Shown: piece after piece, positions 50,176 to 59,166 of the stretch | Position numbering within the stretch: the first letter of the stretch is position 1 | How the letters are laid out: each line of letters begins with the position of its first letter | Source of the DNA: DATFQI01 sp963831105 | Lineage (GTDB): Bacteria > Actinomycetota > Thermoleophilia > Solirubrobacterales > Solirubrobacteraceae | Reading direction: 5' to 3' | Assembly: GCA_963831105.1 (NCBI GenBank) | Contig: CAWHOS010000009.1 | Coordinates: 594,585-658,584, forward strand | Length of the DNA stretch: 64,000 bases | Notes under the pieces: model-generated | What the model was told of the DNA's origin: nothing | The model's database searches: none | Seen by the model: the letters and a program-made list of their open reading frames with translations, nothing else | Program-made: the position numbers and the translations under genes

Positions 50176-53063
50176 CACGGCCCCCCGAGCAGCTCGCGGA
50201 AGTGGATCGCCGCGCGCACCGGCCGCTGGTAGGTCGCGGCGGCCTGGTCGGCGGCGTTGCGGCCCCAGGTGGCCTTGACGTCCTTGAACTCGGGGCGGCC
50301 CGTCGCCGGCGTCGGATCGACGAAGGCGCCGGTCATCGGGACGTTCGACCACGAGAGCTCGTTGGCGTTCGCGGGCAGCGGGGCCGGTGGCTTGCCTGGG
50401 ACGTCGAGCCCGAACGACGGCGAGGTCGCCGGCTCCTGGAAGGCGAGGTAGCGGCCGGGCGATCCCGTGGCCGTGGTTGCGCCGAACGGGAAGCCGAAGT
50501 AGGCGACGTCGGAGGCGAGCGTGCCGCGGAAGACCGGGAGCTCGACCTTGGAGAAGTCCGGCGTGGTCGCGGCGCCCGCCGGCTTGGCGGCGACCGCGTA
50601 CACGAGCGTGCCCGGGAAGCGCGCGAGCAGGTCGCTGCGGATGACGACGACCACACCGCTCCCGCTGCCCCTGACGGCGTCGCCGAGCGCCCCGGCCTGA
50701 ATGGTGTGCAGGTCGCCGATCTCGTCGGCATCCTCGCGCCAGAAGCGGTGGAAGGCGGTCCCGCGCTCGTCGGTCGGGTAGCCGCGCCAGCGCAGCTCGC
50801 GCATCACCTCGTAATTGGCGCCGGCCAGCACGGCGAAAACGAACGGAGCGTTGGAGAGCACGGCGAAGACGCGGTCGCGCTCGACCTCGTCGAGCCCGGG
50901 CAGCACGAGGTCCGGCGCGATCCGGATCAGCTCGGGCGCGAGCGGGGCCGGGAACTGCGGCGAAGCGAGCACGTCGTCGAGCGCGTCGGCGCGGCCCGGG
51001 TCGTCGGGCAGGTCGAGCCGCGCGAGCACCGCGCGGGCGATCGCCGCGCCGGGCTCCACGGCCTTCAGCGCGTCGACGGCGACCTTCGCGAAGTCGAGCG
51101 CCGGGCTCGCGAGAACGGCGCCGGGAGCTGCCGGCTCGAACAGGTCCGCGAGCGCCGTCCGGTGGGCGCTCGTCAGGTCGACGAGGGTCCCCGCGACGTC
51201 GATCTCGACGCTCCCGGTCAGCGCACGCACGCGGTCCGCCGTCAGCCGGGACGGGTCGATCCGCCGGGTGGCGGCGGCCGCGGGCAGCGCGAAGTCGCCG
51301 GTCAGCGTGGCCGAGGCGCCCAGCACGCCGGCGCGGTCCGTGAGCCGGATCTCGGTGGCGCGATCGCGCACGTCGCCCGCGGTGGCGGCGGCGGTCAGGC
51401 GGACGGGGCCGGGCGCGGCGGGGGTCACCGCGCCGAGCGCGATCGGGGTGCGACCGCCGCCCGCGCGCACGCTGTCGCGTGCCGCGTCGGCGAGCGCGAG
51501 CACGCCGTCGAGCGTCACCAGCCCGCCGGGGCGGCCGACGTCGGCGCGGTCGGGGTCGAGCGTCCCACCGTCGATGCCCTCGACCAGGCCCGGCACGACC
51601 TTGGGCGGCGCCAGGTGGCGCCCGATCCGGCCGCTCGGGCGCGTGAGCGCCGTGAACGCCGGGCCGAGCAGCAGCTCAGGCAGGCGGCTGTCGGCGACGA
51701 GCGCGGCCAGCGTGCGGTCGGTGGCCGGCATGCCGAGCCGAGCGAAGCCGGGAGCGAGCACGCGCAGCCGCTCCGCGGCGCCGAGCGGCGTGATGTGGCG
51801 CGCGACGATCCGCGCGCTGGCGGCGCGGCCGAGCCGCGCGCGCCGCAGCCGCCGGTTGGCCTCCTCCACGGCGCCGGCCTGCTCCCAGGCGGAGCGCATC
51901 AGCGCCTCCTGGTTGTCGCGCACGATCCGCGCGCCGAGGGCCGCCGCGGCGCGGTGGCGATGGTCCGTGTTGAGCTCCTGGACCCACTGCGGGCCGCCCG
52001 TGGCGTCGGTCACGCCGGCGTGGCGGCCGCCGTAGAGCGGCAGGTCGACTACGGGGTAGGCGGCGCCGCCCGGACCTGTGACGACCCGCCCCGTGCGGGC
52101 GAGCGCCTGGAAGCCCTGCACCGCCGTGCCCGCGTACTGGGGGATCTTCAGCTTCTCGGGCCGCAGCGCGCCGGCCAGCGGCAGCGGCTTCGGCTCCTTG
52201 ACCGCGGGGTCCCCGGGGTCGGCGGCGTCGAGGACCCGCCCGGCGGCGGCCGGCGGGTCGGTGCCGCGCAGGCGCCGCACCGCCTCCTCGAAGTTGCCGG
52301 CGTCCGCCGTGAAGAACTCCCAGTGGTGGTAGACCGGCAGGTGCAGCGGCAGCGCGACGCCCGGCCCCCAGGCCTGCGCGAGCACGCTCCCGGGCGCTTG
52401 GCCCAGACCGGCCAAGCGGGCCGCCTCGAAGGTCGGCACCACGCACGCGACGTAGTGGCGGTCCGCCGTCAGCTTCCGCGGCCACAGCAGCCGGCTCAGG
52501 CTCGCCCCCGGATTGCCGGCCATCAGCTCGTCGAGGCCGGCCGGGACGGTCGCCGCCACGTCGGCGGTGCTCAGCTGCGCGTGCGCCCACGCCCAGGTCT
52601 GGTCGATCGGCGGCAGGTCGTCGGCGTCCTCGATCTTCAGCACGGGCAGCCGGCCCCGCCGCAGCGGCTCGAGGTCCAGCGGCGACTCCCCGTCCTCGTA
52701 GGGGACGACGACGAGGGCGATCCACGGCCGCAGCCGGTCGTCGGCGGCGGCCAGCGGCGTGAACATCCACGGCAGGCCGGGCGGGTCGAACTCGATCAGC
52801 GGGAAGAGCGTCGTGTCCACGTACTGCGCGCCGGCCGGCGGGTCCGTACGCAGGACGATCCCCGGGTCGATCCCGGCGACGTCGCCGGGCCCGAGCAGCT
52901 GCATGGCCACCTCGGGCGCGACGTCGCCGCCGAGCGTGGCCTGCGCCTTGATGCCGAGCGCGGTCGAGAGCGAGCCCGTCCCGAGGTCGGCGGCGGGCGC
53001 GTCGGCGGTCGGCAGCCCGCGCGAGAGGCCCTGGCGCACGACGGAGACGAACACCAGGCTCAC
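50175..53063 (-). CDS. Giant 962-aa protein of unknown function
   Basis: 962 aa from GTG 53063, GTGA overlap upstream and TGATG overlap downstream. Conserved-looking N-terminal segment: FVSVVRQGLSRGLP, then LLGPGDVAGIDPGIVLRTDPPAGAQYVDTTLFPLIEFDPPGLPWMFTPLAAADDRLRPWIALVVVP (about 55-125), the signature of this family in my judgement. Middle: DLPLYGGRHAGVTDATGGPQWVQELNTDHRHRAAAALGARIVRDNQEALMRSAWEQAG. The C-terminus has YAVAAKPAGAATTPDFSKVELPVFRGTLASDVAYFGFPFG and ends ATYQRPVRAAIHFRELLGGP. No recognisable catalytic motif, signal or membrane segment. Probably soluble and part of a complex with its operon partners. Confidence 0.78.
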   Translation of the reverse strand: MSLVFVSVVRQGLSRGLPTADAPAADLGTGSLSTALGIKAQATLGGDVAPEVAMQLLGPGDVAGIDPGIVLRTDPPAGAQYVDTTLFPLIEFDPPGLPWMFTPLAAADDRLRPWIALVVVPYEDGESPLDLEPLRRGRLPVLKIEDADDLPPIDQTWAWAHAQLSTADVAATVPAGLDELMAGNPGASLSRLLWPRKLTADRHYVACVVPTFEAARLAGLGQAPGSVLAQAWGPGVALPLHLPVYHHWEFFTADAGNFEEAVRRLRGTDPPAAAGRVLDAADPGDPAVKEPKPLPLAGALRPEKLKIPQYAGTAVQGFQALARTGRVVTGPGGAAYPVVDLPLYGGRHAGVTDATGGPQWVQELNTDHRHRAAAALGARIVRDNQEALMRSAWEQAGAVEEANRRLRRARLGRAASARIVARHITPLGAAERLRVLAPGFARLGMPATDRTLAALVADSRLPELLLGPAFTALTRPSGRIGRHLAPPKVVPGLVEGIDGGTLDPDRADVGRPGGLVTLDGVLALADAARDSVRAGGGRTPIALGAVTPAAPGPVRLTAAATAGDVRDRATEIRLTDRAGVLGASATLTGDFALPAAAATRRIDPSRLTADRVRALTGSVEIDVAGTLVDLTSAHRTALADLFEPAAPGAVLASPALDFAKVAVDALKAVEPGAAIARAVLARLDLPDDPGRADALDDVLASPQFPAPLAPELIRIAPDLVLPGLDEVERDRVFAVLSNAPFVFAVLAGANYEVMRELRWRGYPTDERGTAFHRFWREDADEIGDLHTIQAGALGDAVRGSGSGVVVVIRSDLLARFPGTLVYAVAAKPAGAATTPDFSKVELPVFRGTLASDVAYFGFPFGATTATGSPGRYLAFQEPATSPSFGLDVPGKPPAPLPANANELSWSNVPMTGAFVDPTPATGRPEFKDVKATWGRNAADQAAATYQRPVRAAIHFRELLGGP

Positions 53064-56000
53064 GCGAGCGCCTCCTCGAGCGGCGCGACGACGACGTCGC
53101 GGCCGGCCGCGGCGGCGAATGCCTCCGCCGCGGTCGCGTAGGACTCCGCGGCGGAGAGGTGCCCGTCGACGGTGGGCGCGGACTTGGCGGCGACCACCCA
53201 GGTCTCGTCGTCGCGAGCGGCGAAGCCGAGCGGCTCGGAGTCGAACCGGTGCGCGGCCGCCGCCGGCCCGGACGCGGCGACGCCGCCCGCGACCGACCAC
53301 GCCAGCACGGCGCCGTCGGCGACCCGCAAGGTGAAGGCCGGCAGCGGCGCGTCCTCCTCGACCGGGATCTCGAGCTCCTCGTACTCGAGCGCCACCGGGC
53401 ACGTGCCCGAGCACTGCAAGCCGCCCCCGCGCGCCTCGACCCCGGCCTGCATGCGCTCGAAGGCCGGCTGCTCGAGACGCTGGCGCTCGGTCATCTGGAA
53501 GAACTGGCTGGCCGCGAAGTGCTCCTTGATCGCGGGCAGCCCGAGCGCGCTCTCCGTGCCGCCGGCGATCGTCAGCGACGTGATCACGAGCGTGCGCGGG
53601 CCCGAGATCGCCGCCTCGCCCGCCTTCTCGAGCGCGACGCCGAGCGGCGCGACCGTCTGGCGCACGGACAGCGACCCGAGCGGGTGCACGCGCAGCGGCC
53701 CGCCGGCGGCCGCCGGCGGCTCGGTCACGCGCACGCCGGTGGCGCCCGGCGGCGCCTTGGCCGACCAGCTGCGCTCCTCGCCGAGCGCGGCCCGCACCCG
53801 CTCGGCGAGCGGCACCGGCTCCAGCGTCGTGACCTGGCTGTCGCCGCCGATCGTCTTGTGGAACGGGATCGAGTGCTCGCCGAGGAAGTGCAGCGTCGCC
53901 TTGCCGTCGATGTCGATCGGCTGCGCGCCCTTGACCCGCAGGCCGAGCTCGACGCCGATGAACGGCTGGCCGTTGCGGCGCAGCAGTACGTGGATGTCGA
54001 GGTCGACCACGAACGTCGACGGGAACGTGATCAGCGCGTCCAGGCTCACCCCCGCGTCGATCTCGATCTTTCCGACGATCGCGATGTCGAGGCCGTAGTA
54101 GAGCTCGGCGCGGCCCCCGAACTGCAGCGTCGCGGGCGTGACCGCGAAGTAGACCTCCATCCGCAGCCGCGGGTTGTCGCTGCTGGCCAGCTGCAGCCCC
54201 AGCCGCCGCAGAGCCGGGAAGCCGGGCGGCGAGGGGTAGGTCGGGTACAGCCCGCCGGCCGAGAACGCGAAGTCCGGGCGGTCGCCCCAGTTCAGGCGCA
54301 TCGCGATGTCGCCCGTGAGCGAGAACACCGCGATCCGGCTGCCGTCGAGCGAGCCGTCGAAGGAGATCGTCTTCGCCGGCACGTCGATGATGCCCGCGAA
54401 GTCGAGCCGCAGCAGGATCACTGCGGCCTCCTCGACGGGCGGGAGCATGAGCTGCAGCCGGCCCAGCAGCGCGATCTTCAGCGCCGGGACCTGGATGATC
54501 ACGGCGAGCGTGACCGAGACCATCTCGGCGCCCCAGCCGAACTTGATCATCGGGCCGAGCACGAACTGGTCCTTCGTCGGCGGGAAGATCGCGCCGACGT
54601 CGGCGATGATCTGGCGCGCGCGCGGGATCGGGTCGGTCGGGAACAACAGCGAGCCGACCGCGCCGCGCCGCAGCCCGTCCTGGAGCGCGGGGACGTTGAG
54701 CGAGCGGTTGATCCCGACGAGCCCGCCGACGCCCTTGAGGTAGAAGCCGTAGCCGATCTGGATCGCCGGGAACTCGGCGCTGATCAGCACGACGAGCGAG
54801 AAGCCCTCCGAGCCGTCGGGCATCTTCGTCTGCAGCAGCCCGATCGCCGTGATCTCGATCGTGTCGGCGATCGCCAGGTGCAGGATCCCGGCGTACTCGC
54901 CCTTGTCGTAGTCCGCCATCAGGTAGCCGCCGCCGCTGACCGGGCCGGCGTCGACGCTGAGCGCCATGCCCTTGGGCGGCAGGAAGCGCAGTCCGAGGTC
55001 GGCCGGCCCGAGGTTGCCGCCCTTGTCCGGGAACGTGGCCACCAGCGCGAGCCCCATCTTCTCGATCGCCGCATAGACCGGGCCGATCTCCAGCTCGATC
55101 GTCGCGCCGACGCCGAGCGCCACCTCCGGAACTCCGCCCGCCGGCAGCTTGAAGCCGAGCGACAGGCTGATGACCGGGATCCGCAGGAACACGAGGTCGA
55201 GGTCGATCGGCAGGTCGATCTCGAGCGTGGCGCCGCCGCGCATGACGACACCCGTGCTCGGCGACCAGCTGAGCCCGAAGTCCATCGGCATCCGCATGCC
55301 GTCGGGCGGCAGCACTGACTTCAGGAAGCTGTCGCCGTCGCCGGCCTTGATCACCAGCTCCATGCCGAGCAGGTCGAAGCCGAGCCGCGGGTCGACGCCC
55401 TCCGCGTCGAAGGTCCCGCCGGCCGTCATGCGGATCGTCCCGATGGCGAAGTGCGTCCCGTCGCGGGAGCCGATCAGGACCGCGGCGCCGCTCTCGTTCG
55501 CCAGCTTCGTCACGGTGATGTCGGCGGAGAGCGCAGCGGATCCGGCGCTCGCGCTCACGCCGTCCTTGGTGATCAGCAGCCCGCCGGCGTTCCCGTCGAG
55601 CGCGAGCGCCACGAGCCAGCCGGAGGTCATGCGCTCGATCTCGACGCTCGCGGACGGCAGCACGACGACGCCGGTCTTGGCGGGCGGCTGCGGGCCCACG
55701 ATGCCGGTCGTGAGGTCGATCGCGCTCGTGATCGTGGAGCCGGCGGGTCCGTCGATCGGTGGCAGCGGCTGATGGAACGTGAGCAGGTGCGCGACGAGCG
55801 CGGGGTCCGCCGGCGCGTAGGAGAGCCCGGCCGCGGAACTCACACCGTACATCGCGTCACCACCGAAGGAGCGGATCACATCGGCGATGCGCGGGAACAG
55901 GCGGTCCGCGGCGGCATACGCGGACGCGGCGTCGGTGATGCCCGGCGGCGGCCAGTAGACCTCGGCGAACAGCCCGGCCGGGTTCGTGACCAGCTTCGGC

Positions 56001-56536
56001 AGCCGGTCGAAGCGGACGGCCGGGCGGCGAATCGCGTCGTAGACCACGCGGCCGTTGGCCGGATCGGTGATCGGGGCGGCCGCGAGCGGGGCGTCGGGCA
56101 CGTCGATCAGCGTGGCGAGCGCCAGCATCGCGTAGACGCGCGGGAACCGTGCCCTGAGATAGCGGGTGACGAGGAAGTTCAGGAGGTCGACCGCGAGCGC
56201 CCCGGCAGGGATCGCGGGCAGCCCGGCGCGGACGGCCGCCTCGATCTCGTCGACGGCGCCGATTGCCTCGCCGGCGGACTGCAGCGCGTCGAGGATCTTC
56301 GGGAAGTCCGAGATGTCGAGCCCGTCCGTGAGTGCCTTGACCAGGTCGGGGACCGGCTCGAGCGCGTCGTCGATGGCCGTCACCGGCAGGCCCGTGATCG
56401 CGTCGACGTCCCAGCCTATGGCGTCGAACAGCAGCTGCCGCTGGCGCGGGCCGTCCGCGGCGCCGATGATCGGGGCGAGGAGGACCTCGACCTCGTCGAG
56501 CACCGCCTTCAGGACGTTGTCGGGCTCGACCGCCAC
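53060..56536 (-). CDS. Giant DUF6603-like beta-rich protein
   Basis: 1158 aa from GTG 56536, which overlaps the PhoD-like stop by one base (TAGTG). N-terminal helical part (1-160) includes PDAPLAAAPITDPANGRVVYDAI. A long central region (about 410-860) is a succession of short hydrophobic strands, e.g. LEIDLPIDLDLVFLRIPVISLSLGFKLPAGGVPEVALGVGATIELEIGPVYAAIEKMGLALVATFPDKGGNLGPADLGLRF and QIGYGFYLKGVGGLVGINRSLN, the pattern I associate with the DUF6603 group. It resembles a beta-barrel/solenoid or lipid-channel-like fold. A CSGTC pair occurs near residue 1050. No signal peptide. Domain naming is by memory and pattern, not by search. Confidence 0.75.
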   Translation of the reverse strand: MAVEPDNVLKAVLDEVEVLLAPIIGAADGPRQRQLLFDAIGWDVDAITGLPVTAIDDALEPVPDLVKALTDGLDISDFPKILDALQSAGEAIGAVDEIEAAVRAGLPAIPAGALAVDLLNFLVTRYLRARFPRVYAMLALATLIDVPDAPLAAAPITDPANGRVVYDAIRRPAVRFDRLPKLVTNPAGLFAEVYWPPPGITDAASAYAAADRLFPRIADVIRSFGGDAMYGVSSAAGLSYAPADPALVAHLLTFHQPLPPIDGPAGSTITSAIDLTTGIVGPQPPAKTGVVVLPSASVEIERMTSGWLVALALDGNAGGLLITKDGVSASAGSAALSADITVTKLANESGAAVLIGSRDGTHFAIGTIRMTAGGTFDAEGVDPRLGFDLLGMELVIKAGDGDSFLKSVLPPDGMRMPMDFGLSWSPSTGVVMRGGATLEIDLPIDLDLVFLRIPVISLSLGFKLPAGGVPEVALGVGATIELEIGPVYAAIEKMGLALVATFPDKGGNLGPADLGLRFLPPKGMALSVDAGPVSGGGYLMADYDKGEYAGILHLAIADTIEITAIGLLQTKMPDGSEGFSLVVLISAEFPAIQIGYGFYLKGVGGLVGINRSLNVPALQDGLRRGAVGSLLFPTDPIPRARQIIADVGAIFPPTKDQFVLGPMIKFGWGAEMVSVTLAVIIQVPALKIALLGRLQLMLPPVEEAAVILLRLDFAGIIDVPAKTISFDGSLDGSRIAVFSLTGDIAMRLNWGDRPDFAFSAGGLYPTYPSPPGFPALRRLGLQLASSDNPRLRMEVYFAVTPATLQFGGRAELYYGLDIAIVGKIEIDAGVSLDALITFPSTFVVDLDIHVLLRRNGQPFIGVELGLRVKGAQPIDIDGKATLHFLGEHSIPFHKTIGGDSQVTTLEPVPLAERVRAALGEERSWSAKAPPGATGVRVTEPPAAAGGPLRVHPLGSLSVRQTVAPLGVALEKAGEAAISGPRTLVITSLTIAGGTESALGLPAIKEHFAASQFFQMTERQRLEQPAFERMQAGVEARGGGLQCSGTCPVALEYEELEIPVEEDAPLPAFTLRVADGAVLAWSVAGGVAASGPAAAAHRFDSEPLGFAARDDETWVVAAKSAPTVDGHLSAAESYATAAEAFAAAAGRDVVVAPLEEALA

Positions 56537-59067
56537 TAGGGGCTCCCGATCCCCAGGTCGATGACCCACGTGGTACGAGGCTGCGGGTCGGTCTCGCCAC
56601 CTGACAGCCACCACAGCTTCTGAGTGACGGACTTGTCGTCGCCCGTGCCCCAGTGGAACGTCACGTCGCCGATGTTGTTGTGGCCGACGACCTCCTGCCC
56701 GCGACCCGTCGCGACCGCGTAGCTGCGGTGCACGGTCGCGGCGAGCAGCACCTGGTCGGTGCGCCCGGTCGGGGCGGCGCTCGCGGCGGGGAGCGGCAGC
56801 GGTGGGCGGTTCTCGCGCACGCCCCGTGCGGGCCGCACGACGTAGCACCATTCCGGGTCCTCGTCGAGCTCGTACATGGTCGGCGACGGCTGGTTGGGCG
56901 GGACCGCGAACGGAACTCCGTAGGTGAACTCGTGCAGGGCCGGCTGTCCCTTGATGACAACGGGCCAGCTCGGTGTGCTGGTCGGGTCATAGCGCTCCCG
57001 GCCCACCTCCAGCTCGCCGTCGGCGGCGTTCTCCCAGCCACTGACCTCGGTCACCGGCATGTCCAGGCCGACGATCCCCGTCAGGCGCGAGTCGAGCGTG
57101 AAGAACCCCAGCGCCTCGATCAGGAACGTCTTGGTCTCCTGGTTCTTCAACGCGCTCGACGTGAGCTGGGCGAGGACAGCCTCGACTGTGCGTCCTGGGC
57201 GGCCCAGCGGCTTCCTCGCGCGGTAGCGCACGTGTATCGCCGATCCGTGGTGCACGTCGCCGCTGAGCACGACGACGCGGGAGCGGACGACGTTGCCCGT
57301 GCCGACCGGGCCGCGCGCCAGCAGCGCACCGAGCGCGCGCTCGCGCGCATGCGGGGTGAGCGCCCAGTGCTCGGGATCCGCGCCGGCGCCCAACAGGAAC
57401 CGCTGGCCGAGGAAGCGCGCCACCGCCTCGTGGATCGGCACCCCGAACATCGGGGCCGGGGCGATCACGAGCACGAGCGGCATCGGCGCGGGCACGGGGT
57501 CCACGGGCAGCATCGCGTCGAAGTCGGCCTGCTCGTAGATCAGGGCGGGCGGCCCGCCCTCCTCGCCGGCCTTGACCGCGCCGCGCCGCGTGCGTGTGTC
57601 GAGCACGATCAGCTCGTGCGCGGCCCAGACCTGGCGGTAGTGCCACTCCAGCGCGCCCGGGTTGGCGATCGCGACGTGATTGCCGATCGCGGACGGCAGG
57701 CCGACCGCGGTGGTCAGCGCGGCGATCTCCGTGCCGGTGTTGCCGCCGGTCCACGGGCCGATGGCCGCGAGCAGCTTGGTGCCGGGATCGGTCGCGAGCT
57801 TGAACTGCCCCGGGGTGTTGCCCCAGGCCTGGAAGATCGCGTAGGCGACGAGCCCGTTGCGCAGCACCGAGCGGGCGAGCGCGGTCGGGACCTTGTCCTC
57901 CGTGGGAACCGCCTTCGCCGGATCCTGGGTGCGCCGGATCCACTCGAGGTTGAGGTTCCAGTCGTCGGTGATCTCGTGGTCGTCGAAGACCATCAGCGTC
58001 GGCACGTTCGCGAGCAGCCGGCGGACCGCCGGGAGCGCCCCGTAGTACGCGTCCAGGTGCGGCCGCTCGTCCCTGATCCGCCCCGCCGTCCTCTGATGCC
58101 GGGGGCGCTTGGGCTGCGCCGCCGTCTGATTGGCGAGGATGTCGTCCTCGCGCTCCTGCCACTCGGTTGGGAGCGCGGTCATGAAGCCCGGGATGTCCTC
58201 GAGCTTCTCCGGCCACAGCACGTCGCTCCACGCGAACGCGTACATCAGCGCGTAGTCCGCGAATGTCAGCAGGTGGCTGTCAGCGTCGTCGGACGTGAAG
58301 CCGGCGTCCTCCTTGACGATCTCCGCCCGCGCGTCGGGGTGCAGCTGTGCACCGGTCTTCGTGCCGCCGCCCTTGACCGGGAGCTGCTCGACGACCATGC
58401 CGAGCGCCGTGGCCGCGTCCTGGAGCATGAACAGGAGCACCGCCGGCACGTCGTCGGCATAGATCTGATCGCCGCCGAGGAACAGCTGGTGCGGCCGGTC
58501 CGGGCTGGTGATCGAACGGGCGAGGATCGTGTCGCCGATCGCCAGCGCGTCGGGACCGTTGCCATGCGGCTTTCGGCACGATGCATGCAGCAGCCGCAGG
58601 TCGTCGACGTCACCGGGCGGGACGACGAAGCTCGGGAGCTTTGGGCCGCCCGGGTAGGTCAGGAGCTGCCGCCCGGCCTCGCCGCTCTCGCGGATCACGT
58701 CGTTGCTGAACAGCGAGCGGCCCGCAGGCGCCGCCGTGCTGTCGTCGCCGTCGGCGGCACCGAGCTTGACGTCATAGACATACGTCGCGCCCGGGTCGAG
58801 CAGCGCGGCGCCCGTGGCCGTCACGCAGACCACGTGCAGCTTCACGCTTGCGAGCGGCCCGAGCGGGACGGTGCTGCGCGTGCCGTCCATCTTGCGGTCC
58901 ACGCCGACGCCGTTGGTCTCGGAGCCGAAGACCTCGAGCGTGACCTTGGTGGCCGCCTTGAAGGCGAGGAAGACCGACACCTGGTCCTCCTTCACGAGCC
59001 GCAGCAACGGACCGACGAGCACATCGGGCAGATCGTTGAGTCGACTGCTGAGCGGCTTGAACGCCAC
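56536..59067 (-). CDS. PhoD-like metallophosphoesterase, first gene of the giant operon
   Basis: 843 aa from GTG 59067 with GAGGCGG upstream. Metal-site motifs in order: LFLGGDQIYADD (198-206), MVFDDHEITDDWN (359-371) and VLSGDVHHGSA (600-610), diagnostic of the PhoD alkaline phosphatase/phosphodiesterase group. N-terminal beta-rich Ig-like domain (1-150); about 180 extra C-terminal residues ending TEVSG- and WGTGDDKS-type strands. Unlike PhoD it has no Tat signal (no RR motif), so it should act in the cytoplasm or be carried by its partners. It is the only enzyme in the operon and could be its effector. Divergent from the lytic transglycosylase gene. Confidence 0.87.
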   Translation of the reverse strand: MAFKPLSSRLNDLPDVLVGPLLRLVKEDQVSVFLAFKAATKVTLEVFGSETNGVGVDRKMDGTRSTVPLGPLASVKLHVVCVTATGAALLDPGATYVYDVKLGAADGDDSTAAPAGRSLFSNDVIRESGEAGRQLLTYPGGPKLPSFVVPPGDVDDLRLLHASCRKPHGNGPDALAIGDTILARSITSPDRPHQLFLGGDQIYADDVPAVLLFMLQDAATALGMVVEQLPVKGGGTKTGAQLHPDARAEIVKEDAGFTSDDADSHLLTFADYALMYAFAWSDVLWPEKLEDIPGFMTALPTEWQEREDDILANQTAAQPKRPRHQRTAGRIRDERPHLDAYYGALPAVRRLLANVPTLMVFDDHEITDDWNLNLEWIRRTQDPAKAVPTEDKVPTALARSVLRNGLVAYAIFQAWGNTPGQFKLATDPGTKLLAAIGPWTGGNTGTEIAALTTAVGLPSAIGNHVAIANPGALEWHYRQVWAAHELIVLDTRTRRGAVKAGEEGGPPALIYEQADFDAMLPVDPVPAPMPLVLVIAPAPMFGVPIHEAVARFLGQRFLLGAGADPEHWALTPHARERALGALLARGPVGTGNVVRSRVVVLSGDVHHGSAIHVRYRARKPLGRPGRTVEAVLAQLTSSALKNQETKTFLIEALGFFTLDSRLTGIVGLDMPVTEVSGWENAADGELEVGRERYDPTSTPSWPVVIKGQPALHEFTYGVPFAVPPNQPSPTMYELDEDPEWCYVVRPARGVRENRPPLPLPAASAAPTGRTDQVLLAATVHRSYAVATGRGQEVVGHNNIGDVTFHWGTGDDKSVTQKLWWLSGGETDPQPRTTWVIDLGIGSP

Positions 59068-59166
59068 GGCCCCGCCTCGGTCGAGGGCAGAAAGCCGACC
59101 CTAACCAAGCGCGCGACAGTGTGTGACAAATCTGCCTATTGGGGCAACTCGTCCTACCCTCGGCGT

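Noticed and set aside
45574..50232. 1552-aa plus-strand open frame opposite the giant protein
   Set aside because: Arg/His/Gly-rich shadow; the minus-strand frame has coupled overlaps with its neighbours and conserved-looking motifs.
40590..59067. Contractile injection system or prophage
   Set aside because: No sheath, tube, baseplate, spike, tape-measure, AAA+ ATPase, capsid, terminase or integrase motif was seen; giant size alone is not enough.
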